Assembly: GCF_011947265.1 (NCBI RefSeq)
Contig: NZ_JAATHD010000011.1
Coordinates: 1 to 64,000 of the forward strand
DNA length: 64,000 nucleotides
Source of the DNA: Paenibacillus sp. HB172176
GTDB taxonomy: Bacteria; Bacillota; Bacilli; Paenibacillales; Paenibacillaceae
Direction of reading: 5' to 3'
Shown piece by piece: positions 16,601-23,856 of this stretch; position 1 is the stretch's first letter, and each line of letters opens with the position of its first letter. The translations under genes and the position numbers were made by a program. Under the pieces are notes generated by a model. It worked only from the letters and a program-made list of their open reading frames with translations. It searched no databases and had not been told where the DNA came from.

Positions 16601-18117
16601 CCCTGAAGCTGGCATACGGACGGACGCCGAGCGCGTACCTCGATCCCGTTGCCGCCGAGGACGAAGACCTGACAGAGGTGTATGCCCGCTTTTATGTGAA
16701 GAATCAGGAAGACTGGACGGGCGGCGGAGGAGACAAAATGGCTCGCATCTCGAGCATGCAAGACGCCAACTGGGCGCAGTCGATGATTGCTCACGTATGG
16801 AGCGCAGCAGACACGAACCGTCTGGCGGCGGCGCCTGCCAGCGGAACGGATGCGGCAGGCGTCCTTCAGTCCACCATGTGGAACGACTTCGACAATCTGC
16901 GCTGGTTCAATGGAGGAGCCACGGACACGCCGATGTTCGACGCGGGCCATGTAGGTGAATGGTATGCGGTCGAAGCTCATGTGAAGCTCAATGATCCGGG
17001 ACAGAGCAACGGCGTCTATGAGCTGTGGATCGACGATCAGTTGGAAGTCGGCATCTACGACCTGAACTGGATCGGAAGCTATGAGATCGGTCCCAATGCG
17101 GGTTACGGACTGAACTGGTTCTCGCTCGAGAATTACTGGAACGCCGGGACGCCTCAGGATCAGGAGCGATATTTCGACAACCTGGTGCTGAGCCGGGAGA
17201 AGATTGGACTTGCGGTCGCCTCGGAGGAGGAACCAGTAGAAGTCACCGGCAGCGGCGTCATCCATGGCAGCGGCGGATCGCTAAGTCCGGGCGGGAATGC
17301 GGACCTGACGATTGGCGTGGTGGATCCGTCGGACGGCTTCACGACCTTGCAGGCCGTGGTCGAATACGATCCGGCGAAGCTGGAATTCGACACGGAAGGC
17401 ACGGCCTTGGCCGAGTCGGCGATCGAATCGCTGAGAGCAAATTTCAACGTCATCGGTACGGCCATCAAGCCGGAGCTTGGCCAGATTCTCGTGCTGATGG
17501 CGAGCGACGGCGCAGCGAACGCGGTCGATGAGACCGACGACTTGTTCCGCTTGCACGGCAAGGTGAAGTCTGATGCCGCTGTTGGCAGCACGACGGTGTC
17601 GCTGAGCCAATTCGACGTATCGACGAACGGCACGATCGCCGAATTCGATATTTCGCAAGCGTCCGACGACTTGTCAATTGTCATTGTGACAGAAGCGGAT
17701 AAGGATGCGCTGACAGCGGCTATAGCAGCGGCTCAGGCACAGTACAGCTTGGCGCCGGAAGGCACGAAGCTGGGCCAATATCCGGCAAGCGCAAGAAGCG
17801 CGCTGCAGGCGGCGATCGGCTCGGCACAGTCCGTGAATTCGGACGCAGGGGCTAGCCAATCCCAAGTCGATCAAGCCGCGGTGGATCTGAACGCTGCGGT
17901 TCAGACGCTGAAGAACAGCATCATTACGCTGGTGGAGGGAGCGACGAAACTCTCCATTGCGGATCTCTCGATTATCGCAAGCTATCTCGGCGTGACGAGC
18001 TCGGATGCTTCCTGGAGCGACATTGAAGCGGCCGATGTCTTAAACAACGGCATGATCGACATCCAGACGCTGGCCGCAATCGCCCAGATGATTCTGGACG
18101 ATTGGCTGCAGCAATAG
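13660..18117 (+). CDS. Large secreted multi-unit protein with cohesin, FIVAR and dockerin-like tail
   Basis: A 1485-residue exported protein; the signal peptide ends near HAAMA (residue 34). Three related jelly-roll/lyase-like units start near residues 40, 553 and 918, each opening with ExC, then W-[LI]-FCDDF, and ending in LNDPG.xNGVYEL, [DN].W.GSYE and FDN-or-YDN-MVLSR. A diverged unit begins near 301 (LFEDDFENYT). A cadherin-like beta-sandwich spans about 823-912, a cohesin-like domain 1198-1334 (VEYDPAKLEFD), a FIVAR-like helical segment 1346-1427, and a dockerin-like end 1430-1485 (LSIADLSIIASYLG, ADVLNNGMIDIQTL). The dockerin's first Ca-binding loop is degenerate. The repeated units resemble polysaccharide lyase or lectin folds; binding or cleavage of a polysaccharide is likely but unproven. 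It should dock on the cohesin-SLH protein encoded next. Confidence 0.8.
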   Translation: MVLPNKRMLLVRCSMIVFAVLLLIPFLPPHAAMADEPTVNECDAIQTAWLFCDDFEQDRLSSYYLQNKPSTFGLATDGGIDGSASMLAQFQGSYSRPGNLGFAFGKTPDNATYLPAGDPDEVVQEFYWRFYVKNDEDWSVGTNGELAKLYAYGPDDLVIAQISIDVSSGDVSTSYRTAAFDGNGVPTGIQGSGLTVTEYPLLRLEDNSEWNAVEAHVKLNDPGQSNGVYELWANERVIFRQDNIDWFGSYEDYGFNAVQISNYNSATDTPLQYRNYDNMVLSREKVAPAIPEAVHPSDPPQVLFEDDFENYTDVPMNHGWRGISDIEVDQTGGVDGSHAAKVPITGQGNHYLARTISRDNVSQVYVKFDFRMDNPSGGSKFLKLFGKQIQPASTYGYANTTFGLDYWEDVLKTLSYGNGSSIGNDTATIIDYNGTHSDPDVVVETSSGPFDPKDGEWHTYEAFMKYNSNGNRDGEYMILIDGVPTLHATNVKNRNDLNSNEFRAVSFADYTSDQYNGTPWNLWYDNVVIMDDAPASVREKFETYVNPTELIINECSVAQPDWIFCDDFQENRLDQYYDYFNRWGRFGIQNTGMEASRAMTSYYGHYDGDPVTDPSGTWLKLAFGKTPDEEAYIPAGDPDEIHRDLYWRFYLRNNTEATGDTPINNGPLAQVYGYGPGDTPFMRININYPDADGILNSELYTGQFDGSGNPTGAVLSDTLEGTTPIMHPDSAGDWHRIEVHAKLNDPGVANGVYELSIDGELESSKTGIDWVGSYENYGINAVEIYNTNNQIGVPGGDNEYHAFDNMVLSRSAIGEAGQVVTNNANLKSLNPTVGKLVPAFNSAVTEYELKLEDGVATSDLTPVLSDALAAMTVDGAAHGDNVAYTVSGSQTSIVVTAQDGTTVKTYTVNVVHEEPFFVDECASPKSAWLFCDDFESDRMDQYFEHTSPSQFYRTSDVGLGGSSGMKAEFQAEDGEQHDTGALKLAYGRTPSAYLDPVAAEDEDLTEVYARFYVKNQEDWTGGGGDKMARISSMQDANWAQSMIAHVWSAADTNRLAAAPASGTDAAGVLQSTMWNDFDNLRWFNGGATDTPMFDAGHVGEWYAVEAHVKLNDPGQSNGVYELWIDDQLEVGIYDLNWIGSYEIGPNAGYGLNWFSLENYWNAGTPQDQERYFDNLVLSREKIGLAVASEEEPVEVTGSGVIHGSGGSLSPGGNADLTIGVVDPSDGFTTLQAVVEYDPAKLEFDTEGTALAESAIESLRANFNVIGTAIKPELGQILVLMASDGAANAVDETDDLFRLHGKVKSDAAVGSTTVSLSQFDVSTNGTIAEFDISQASDDLSIVIVTEADKDALTAAIAAAQAQYSLAPEGTKLGQYPASARSALQAAIGSAQSVNSDAGASQSQVDQAAVDLNAAVQTLKNSIITLVEGATKLSIADLSIIASYLGVTSSDASWSDIEAADVLNNGMIDIQTLAAIAQMILDDWLQQ

Positions 18118-18124
18118 AGACAGG

Positions 18125-18154
18125 CAGGGAGGCGTGAGTCGCCTCCCTGTTTTT
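18125..18154 (+). terminator. Rho-independent terminator
   Basis: CAGGGAGGCG (18125-18134) and CGCCTCCCTG (18140-18149) form a perfect 10-bp stem with loop TGAGT, followed by TTTTT. It lies between the large secreted protein and the cohesin-SLH gene, so the two are either separately transcribed or linked only by read-through. Confidence 0.9.
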
Positions 18155-18197
18155 CAACGCAGAGACATGTGTGCATCATGCGGAGAGGATGAGCTTC

Positions 18198-19214
18198 ATG
18201 ATTAGAAGAATGTATTTGATCGCATGCGCAGCTATTCTGTTGATTGTCTTGCCAGCGGCCGGCGCTCCCGGGACGGCGAATGCCGAAGGGGGTCCGGACT
18301 TTCGGCTGGAGATGACGCAGCTTGCGGACAGCGGGAATTATCAAGTCGTCGTGACGGCGAAGAATCTGGTTGATGCATACGCGTACGAATTGAACTTCGC
18401 ATACGATACCAGCATCCTGAAGCTGGCTGAGAGCGCGAACGACTTGAACGGATTCAAAGCGCCGGTCGAGAAGGAGAATCGGCTCATCTATGCGTTCACC
18501 AAAATCGGAAAGGCTGCGGGGCTGTCAGGGGATGTTAAGTTGGCTACGTTGACGTTCCGGCGGATTGGCCAAGGCGACGCGGATATGACGCTGAGCGCCG
18601 TGAACCTGGTCGATTCGGAACTGGTTAAAAATTCTTACGCAGTTGACCGGACCATCTCGACGGCGGAGGTGGACTTGCCCGCTCTCTTCAAGGACATCGC
18701 CGGGCATTGGGCGGAAGCGGCCATTCGCTCCGCCGCGACGCTTGGCTTCGTGAACGGCTACCCCGACGGGACGTTCCGGCCGCAGCTCTCCGTCACAAGG
18801 GCCGAGTTCGCCGCGATGCTCATACGCGCGCTTGGGGTGAAGGGCGATGGCGGGCCTGACGGCGGCTTCATCGATGAAGCAGCCATTCCCGCCTGGGCTC
18901 GCTTGTCCGTCGAAGCGACGGTTGCGGCTCGCATCATGCAGGGATACGAAGATCGTACGTTCCGGGCCGGTCGAGAGATCACACGCACGGAGATGACAGC
19001 GATGCTGGTCCGCGCGCTGGGTATCGAGCCCGAGGCGAATGCTCGCTCTTCCTTCGCCGACGCGGAGCAGATCCCGTCCTGGGCGGGAAGCTATGCTGCG
19101 GCGGCAGCCGAGCATGGACTGATTCGCGGCAGGGGAGGCAATCGCTTCGCGCCGAACGAATTCGCGACGAGAGCCGAGGCGGTTAAGGCGGTTTTGAATG
19201 TTCTGGCGCAATAA
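18198..19214 (+). CDS. Cohesin-SLH cell-surface anchoring protein
   Basis: A 338-residue exported protein. The signal peptide ends around GTANA (residue ~28). A cohesin-like domain (about residues 35-155) shows FAYDTSILKL and LATLTFRRIG. Three SLH repeats follow: FKDIAGHWAEAAI with VNGYPDGTFRP and TRAEFAAMLIRA; a second with MQGYEDRTFRAG and ITRTEMTAMLVRA; a third with FADAEQIPSWA and FATRAEAVKAVLN. SLH triplets bind pyruvylated secondary cell-wall polymer, so the protein should display its cohesin on the wall, as a short anchoring scaffoldin. The upstream protein ends in a dockerin-like domain, an obvious candidate partner. ATG 18198 is chosen for its GAGAGG at nine bases; ATG 18189 overlaps that site. 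Confidence 0.88.
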   Translation: MIRRMYLIACAAILLIVLPAAGAPGTANAEGGPDFRLEMTQLADSGNYQVVVTAKNLVDAYAYELNFAYDTSILKLAESANDLNGFKAPVEKENRLIYAFTKIGKAAGLSGDVKLATLTFRRIGQGDADMTLSAVNLVDSELVKNSYAVDRTISTAEVDLPALFKDIAGHWAEAAIRSAATLGFVNGYPDGTFRPQLSVTRAEFAAMLIRALGVKGDGGPDGGFIDEAAIPAWARLSVEATVAARIMQGYEDRTFRAGREITRTEMTAMLVRALGIEPEANARSSFADAEQIPSWAGSYAAAAAEHGLIRGRGGNRFAPNEFATRAEAVKAVLNVLAQ

Positions 19215-19238
19215 GCGGAGCTGGTACGAATGCCCTTT

Positions 19239-19275
19239 CGGACCCGTGGATCGGGTCTGGGAGGGATTTTCTTGG
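19239..19275 (+). terminator. Weak terminator after the cohesin-SLH gene
   Basis: CGGACCCG (19239-19246) pairs with CGGGTCTG (19252-19259) including one G-U pair, with a five-base loop. The following sequence is GGAGGGATTTTCTT, so the T-run is short and displaced. Confidence 0.45.
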
Positions 19276-19712
19276 GAATATATTATTACTATTTTGTATA
19301 TAAACGAGAGATGTCTGAAAAGTTATCCGAATCCTTCCTTCTGACAGACTCCAAGTATTATTTTAGCTAAGGCACTTATCATTTGCGCGTCCAACGTATA
19401 CATTAGCCAAGGCAGACAGTGTTTTTAGTTTTCTGAAAAATCTCATGAGCAAATACCTCACTGGTATAACAGTGTTGATCTTAGCCAACGCTCGAATTCG
19501 TCAGGCGAGCTGCTTCAGCCATTTTTGCAATAGCATAAAGTCCGGTTAGAACTTGTCTGTCTAACGCCAAACAGTCCTTAATTAAACAACTTTGAAGGAT
19601 TAAAGGGAAGGCTGAAATAGTCTGCGATTTATGCTCAAAATCAGAAAGGATCCCAATGAATGTTGTAGATCGTCTCTGCATTTGATTATGAGGAATCATT
19701 ATTGCCGAATAT
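19276..19712. other. Low-GC, gene-poor stretch with a possible decayed minus-strand ORF
   Basis: No intact gene can be supported. On the minus strand, 19699 to 19481 is an open frame of 72 codons with protein-like sequence (FEHKSQTISAFPLIL, GLYAIAKMAEAARLTN) but no ribosome binding site and no family I know. Another short piece (MRFFRKLKTLSALANV) lies near 19450-19370. The base composition differs from the GC-rich cohesin genes to the left. It reads as eroded coding DNA continuing the pseudogene to its right. Confidence 0.3.
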
Positions 19713-20072
19713 CTAGATTAGCGCTAACGGAACTGAGCGCGCAAATCTCACAGCTTCAGCTTCTCCCCAGCTTAACTCAAATGGAACAGTCATTGATAGA
19801 AACTTCCCCACAAAAGAGAGTACCAATTGTTTGCAAACAGTTGAATCTTCTTTCTGGCATAGAGGCAAGATCCAGATAACGAAATCCGTTTCCGAGATCT
19901 CGAACCTCATATTCAGGATGAAGATCATTAAAATTACCGACGGCAGGATACCATACCTTACGCAGAAATTCTAATGTTGCATGCTCCAGGCCTTTTTGCA
20001 GTTAGGCTTATCTTCTTAAATTGTTTTCAGCCTCCACTTGCAACTCTCACATTGTTCCTCGAATAGGTTCAT
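19713..20072 (-). pseudogene. Degraded gene, DUF559/PD-(D/E)XK-like family suspected
   Basis: A good start exists on the minus strand: GGAGGG then ATG 20072, encoding MNLFEEQ. That frame soon hits a TAA. A second frame carries TLEFLRKVWYPAVGNFNDLHPEYEVRD and YLDLA, and a third carries KQLVLSFVGKFLSMTVPFELSWGEAEAVRFARS, ending at 19713. Joined, the pieces resemble, from memory, a family frequent in Paenibacillus whose N-terminal part is endonuclease-like (LHPEYEIRD followed by YLDFAY) and whose C-terminal part is a helical DNA-binding segment. At least two frameshifts and a stop separate the pieces. The gene is dead; the family name is tentative. Confidence 0.6.
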
Positions 20073-20209
20073 AGGTTCACCCTCCACCAGTATCATGAGC
20101 TCGTGTTTTGTTATATGCATAAATCGACTCGCGATCGCGCTTCATCCAGCTATCCACATCCATATGGCAAATGCTATACTTGAATAATATCCATAAAAAG
20201 GAGATCGCG

Positions 20210-20761
20210 ATGACATTACAATATTGGAGATCAGACAAGCTGCTGCTTAGAGCGATGAAGGCTTCCGACTTGATCTTGTTTCAGGCCTTCGATGACGAGA
20301 TTGCTCGGAATGTGAACGAGCTTCAATTGCCGCAATCGCCGGAGCGTCAGTCCAAGTGGTTTGAAGGCGAGGCCAAGGGAAAGATCGGGGACGCTTTCCG
20401 TTTCGTAGCTGAGAATGAAGAAGGGCAGCCGGTTGGGACCATTGAGACCTTTGCTTGCAACAGAAGAAACGGCACGTTCAAATACGGCATTGCTCTTCTG
20501 CCGGAGCATCGGTCGAAGGGTTATGCTCAGGAAATGATTGAGACGGTCCTGCGGTTCTATTTCGACGAGCTGAATTACCAGAAGGTGACGCCCCATGTCT
20601 ACTCGTTCAATCCAGCTTCCATTAAGCTTCATGAGAAGATGGGATTTGTGCAGGAGGGCAGATTAAGGAGCATGATTTACTCGGGAGGGGAGTATTTCGA
20701 CGAAATCTATTACGGCATGACGAAATCGGAATTCAAGGAACGATATAAAGCGAAGGAGTAG
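20210..20761 (+). CDS. GNAT acetyltransferase, RimJ/RimL type
   Basis: A 183-residue acetyl-CoA-dependent N-acetyltransferase. The acetyl-CoA site is seen in YGIALLPEHRSKGYAQEM, the R/Q-x-x-G-x-G/A element, and the C-terminal HPHVYSFNPASIKLHEKMGF-like segment is standard for RimJ/RimL relatives that act on protein N-termini or small amines. AAAAAGGAGATCGCG precedes ATG 20210. It begins a run of small, closely packed plus-strand genes. Substrate unknown. Confidence 0.88.
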   Translation: MTLQYWRSDKLLLRAMKASDLILFQAFDDEIARNVNELQLPQSPERQSKWFEGEAKGKIGDAFRFVAENEEGQPVGTIETFACNRRNGTFKYGIALLPEHRSKGYAQEMIETVLRFYFDELNYQKVTPHVYSFNPASIKLHEKMGFVQEGRLRSMIYSGGEYFDEIYYGMTKSEFKERYKAKE

Positions 20762-20765
20762 CGAT

Positions 20766-21278
20766 ATGCGCTTATACCATTTCAGCGAAGAGGACAACAT
20801 TACGATCTTCCATCCACGTGTCAAAGAAAATCGCAAAAACATGCCTCCGGTTGTGTGGGCGATTGACGAGGAGCATCAATTCACCTTCTACTTGCCTCGA
20901 AATTGTCCGCGCATCGTGTATCGCAGGAGCCAATCTGTATTGGAAGAGGATGCTTCGCGCTTTTTCGGTCCAACAACCTCTGAAATTGTCCTTACGATCG
21001 AGAATCGCTGGCTGTCAAGGATTCTGCAATATCCACTATTTCGCTATGAGCTGCCTGCCTCAACCTTCACCTTGTTTGACGAAACAGCGGGCTATTATAT
21101 CTCCGAGCAAGAGGTTACTCCGTTGCAGAAGTCCATTATCGAGAATGGACTCGAGCAACTGGCTGCGATGAATATCGACATCCGTTTTACGCCGGATCTT
21201 CATCCGTTGCGGGAGAAGCTCCTCCAATCCTCCATTACCGATTTCGGCATTCATCGATTTGAGTTTGCGGGAGGTTAA
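20766..21278 (+). CDS. DUF6886-family protein
   Basis: A 170-residue soluble protein that opens with RLYHFSEEDNITIFHPR and continues with PPVVWAIDEEHQFTFYLPRNCPR. These are features of a conserved Bacilli family I know as DUF6886, whose members look like ADP-ribosyl-transferase-fold or RES-like small proteins; the function is not established. It starts four bases after the GNAT stop, so the two genes are in one operon. Confidence 0.7.
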   Translation: MRLYHFSEEDNITIFHPRVKENRKNMPPVVWAIDEEHQFTFYLPRNCPRIVYRRSQSVLEEDASRFFGPTTSEIVLTIENRWLSRILQYPLFRYELPASTFTLFDETAGYYISEQEVTPLQKSIIENGLEQLAAMNIDIRFTPDLHPLREKLLQSSITDFGIHRFEFAGG

Positions 21279-21283
21279 GCTTA

Positions 21284-21810
21284 ATGAAGAGAACCATCAT
21301 GATTAGCGCTTCGTCGATTTGGTAAGAAGCGGAGATGAGTCCATACAATTAAAGTTCGCGGAGCATGGGGGACTTGCTACCTTGCAAAGCTATTGTGATT
21401 TTACGATGAAAGAGATCGATCAAGCAAGCCTTTCACGAGCGAAGAAGCACATTCTCGAACGCTACCCGGAGCATATCGAATTCCTTGCCCAGTTACCTTT
21501 ATACCATGAAGATCGTCAGCACATTTATGTTCATGCGGGACTGAATCCGGCATACACGGAATGGAGAGAACAGCCGGAAGGCGACTTCATGTATATAAAG
21601 AACGATTTTATTTGCTGGCCGACAAAGGCGCAGAAGACGGTTATCTTCGGCCACACTCAGGCGAAGGATATACACGGCTCTTCGGATGTGTGGTTCGGAG
21701 AGGATAAAATCGGAATCGATGGAGGCTGCGCGTTCGGCAACCAGTTGAATGCTTTGATTTATGAGAATAAACGCTACACTACATGCGAGGTGAAATGGGA
21801 TGAAGCATGA
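21284..21810 (+). pseudogene. Metallophosphatase gene with internal deletion and frameshift
   Basis: GGGAGG and ATG 21284 encode MKRTIMIS, the usual first residues of a PrpE/ApaH-like Ser/Thr metallophosphatase, where DIHG should follow. Instead the frame runs into SASSIW and a stop. One base out of register, RFVDLVRSGDESIQL continues the family sequence to the end (FLAQLPLYHE, HIYVHAGLNP, IFGHTQ, IGIDGGCAFG). The metal-binding motifs GDIHG, GDYIDRG and GNHD, about 70 residues, are missing at the junction near 21305-21312. The 3' part is intact and open from an internal ATG (21336 region), but lacks the catalytic core. Its end overlaps the DinB gene start. Confidence 0.85.
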
Positions 21811-22291
21811 AATCCAGCAATTGCATGACTACCATGTGTGGGCGAACCGCAAGCTCCTTGCTCACATTGAGAAGCAGCCGGCGGATATCTTTCTGACTAC
21901 GCTTCATGGTTCCTTCTCAAATCTTGGAAGGGTATTCGGACATATTTATGATATCGATATCAGTTGGTTTAATCGATTAATTGGAAGCTCTCTTCCAGCC
22001 ATAGGAGCGACGACCTTCGGCACGGTAAGCGAGGCAAAGCATGAATTGGATAACCTCCATGAGACGGTCGCGGAATTCCTCGCGGAGCAGTCCGACATGG
22101 ATCGAATCATCGCATACCGCAACACAGAAGGGAAGAGCTTCGAGAACACGCTGAAGGATCTCATGCTGCATATGGTGAATCATGGCACCTATCACCGCGG
22201 CAATGTTGCCGTGATGCTAAGCGAAGCGGGCTGCAAAGGTTTATCCACGGATTACATTTATTATTTGCGCGAAAATGGGGCGATAGGGTGA
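21800..22291 (+). CDS. DinB-family protein
   Basis: A 163-residue four-helix DinB-like protein. The metal-ligand histidines are visible: HIYDIDISWFNR in the second helix, and HMVNHGTYHRG near the C-terminus. The family includes thiol-dependent transferases (bacillithiol S-transferases) and uncharacterised stress proteins. ATG 21800 lies inside the end of the metallophosphatase frame, and the stop overlaps the next start (GTGA), so translation is coupled. Confidence 0.85.
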   Translation: MKHEIQQLHDYHVWANRKLLAHIEKQPADIFLTTLHGSFSNLGRVFGHIYDIDISWFNRLIGSSLPAIGATTFGTVSEAKHELDNLHETVAEFLAEQSDMDRIIAYRNTEGKSFENTLKDLMLHMVNHGTYHRGNVAVMLSEAGCKGLSTDYIYYLRENGAIG

Positions 22292-22656
22292 CTACTCTGC
22301 ATCATATTATTCCCTTGCTTCGTATCTTTGACGAGGCGAAGGCAAAGGATTTCTACCTGGATTATCTCGGTTTTCAATTAGACTTCGAGCATCGCTTCGA
22401 GCCTGGGCTTCCGCTGTACATGCAGGTTTCCAGGGATGGTCTCCGAATCCATCTGACGGAGCATTACGGCGATGCTTGTCCAGGCTCTGCCGTTCGCATT
22501 GAAGTAAGCGGCGTCAGGGAGCTTCAACGGGAGTTGATTGCGAAGCGGCATGGCTTCTCGCGACCGGGATTAGTAGAGACGCCATGGGGCAGCGAAGAAG
22601 TCAGGCTTATCGATCCATTCGGCAATCGGATTGTCTTCTTCGAGGATAAGGAATAG
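22288..22656 (+). CDS. Glyoxalase/bleomycin-resistance superfamily protein
   Basis: A 122-residue VOC-fold protein starting at GTG 22288, which overlaps the DinB stop codon. Features are IIPLLRIFDEAKAKDFYLDYLGF (first beta-alpha-beta module), LRIHLTEHYGD, and WGSEEVRLIDPFGNRIVFFE (second module, ending in the usual DP-x-GN-x-[IL]-x-[FL] motif). Length and sequence resemble ble-type dimeric binding proteins, so it may bind or modify a small toxic molecule. Confidence 0.85.
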   Translation: MTTLHHIIPLLRIFDEAKAKDFYLDYLGFQLDFEHRFEPGLPLYMQVSRDGLRIHLTEHYGDACPGSAVRIEVSGVRELQRELIAKRHGFSRPGLVETPWGSEEVRLIDPFGNRIVFFEDKE

Positions 22657-22739
22657 GAGCCTATGAAAGGCAAGCTTACCGTTCCAGCAAGCGAAAGATG
22701 ATTTAGGTAATGGGATCGCATTCAACTAGGAGTGATGAA

Positions 22740-23327
22740 TTGGATAACGAATTTTTGAAGCAGATGGAGTTCCTTATAGAAATTGATAAGCTGAAAAACA
22801 TTGAGCGCAAGACGAAAACGATTCATGGCGAGAGATTGGAGAACGATGCGGAGCATTCATGGCATCTGGCAATGATGGCGCTGGTGCTCAGCGGACAGGC
22901 TAACCAAGAGGTCGATCTGTTGAAGGTAATCAAGATGCTGCTCGTTCATGATATTGTCGAGATCGACGCCGGCGATACCTTTGCGTATGATGCGTTGGGA
23001 CATGAGGACAAGTGGGAGCGGGAGAATGCGGCGGCCAAGCGAATATTCGGTTTGCTGCCAAGCGACCAGGCGCAAGAGCTCATTGAGCTGTGGCTGGAAT
23101 TCGAGAAGAAAGAGACGAAGGAAGCGAAGTTTGCCAGCTCGTTAGACCGGCTGCAGCCGCTCATTCACAATCATCTGAATGAAGGGCATACGTGGAAGAA
23201 GTATGGCATTACGAGCGGACAAGTGATGAAGCGCAATGCCGAGATTGCAAACGGTTCTGAGAAGCTGTGGGATTACGCACAAGGCATCATACAGAAATCG
23301 GTGCAGCAGGGTTATCTGAATGAATGA
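22740..23327 (+). CDS. HD-domain hydrolase, YfbR-like
   Basis: A 195-residue metal-dependent HD phosphohydrolase. Ligands are seen in AEHSWHLAMMAL (His), MLLVHDIVEIDAGD (His-Asp) and SSLDRLQPL (Asp), the pattern of HD_2/YfbR-like enzymes that act on nucleotides. I chose TTG 22740, since AGGAG lies seven bases upstream; the upstream in-frame ATG at 22710 has no ribosome binding site. The gene follows VOC and DinB genes in a compact plus-strand cluster. Confidence 0.85.
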   Translation: MDNEFLKQMEFLIEIDKLKNIERKTKTIHGERLENDAEHSWHLAMMALVLSGQANQEVDLLKVIKMLLVHDIVEIDAGDTFAYDALGHEDKWERENAAAKRIFGLLPSDQAQELIELWLEFEKKETKEAKFASSLDRLQPLIHNHLNEGHTWKKYGITSGQVMKRNAEIANGSEKLWDYAQGIIQKSVQQGYLNE

Positions 23328-23340
23328 TGCAAGAGGAAGA

Positions 23341-23790
23341 ATGACGGCTATGAAAACAGGTATAGCGATTCTAACTGTGATCGTCTGTTTTATTCTGGTC
23401 TGGCCAGGTTTGTCGGACGGCCACAAAGCTCCTATGAGATATCAAACATTGATTACTTCGCCATTTGATAAGGAAGAGATTGCGGCAGCGGAGCGATTAG
23501 CAATGAGATTCAAGCAACAGAAGGGGGATTTTTTGGTTGTTGTTGCCCAAACATTCGAGGGTGGCTATGTCCTATACGACTTTAGATCAGATGGGAACAT
23601 CGTTCACGTGCGAATCGATGCTTCGAGAGATGCTTTCTCGAATGGGGAGATTCTGACATTTGATTGCAAGAGCATCGATATGAAAAAATTTACGAATGGG
23701 AGCGGCGAAAAGAAGACGGGGCTGTTCGTATCCCGATGCACAGGAGCGGAGTCATTTGAAAAAGAGGTTAGCGTTATCTCCTTCCCGTGA
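23341..23790 (+). CDS. Secreted or membrane-anchored DUF4362-like protein
   Basis: A 149-residue protein with a single N-terminal hydrophobic segment (GIAILTVIVCFILVWPGL) and no lipobox. The body resembles DUF4362: AERLAMRFKQQKGDFLVVVAQTFEGG, then YDFRSDGN, DASRDAFSN and FDCKSID, with a late cysteine (SRCTG). The family is extracytoplasmic with unknown function. GAGG precedes ATG 23341; ATG 23350 is also possible. The two Cys residues could form the family's conserved disulfide. Confidence 0.6.
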   Translation: MTAMKTGIAILTVIVCFILVWPGLSDGHKAPMRYQTLITSPFDKEEIAAAERLAMRFKQQKGDFLVVVAQTFEGGYVLYDFRSDGNIVHVRIDASRDAFSNGEILTFDCKSIDMKKFTNGSGEKKTGLFVSRCTGAESFEKEVSVISFP

Positions 23791-23856
23791 GGGAGACGAC
23801 TGATTGGATATCAAATTTTGGTTTGGAAATTCTGAGATTGGAGTTGAAAGCGCCTC

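Noticed and set aside
13906..17265. A 1119-codon open frame on the minus strand
   Set aside because: It lies wholly antisense to the large secreted protein, is rich in Arg, Val and His as expected for the mirror of GC-rich codons, and has no recognisable domain or ribosome site.
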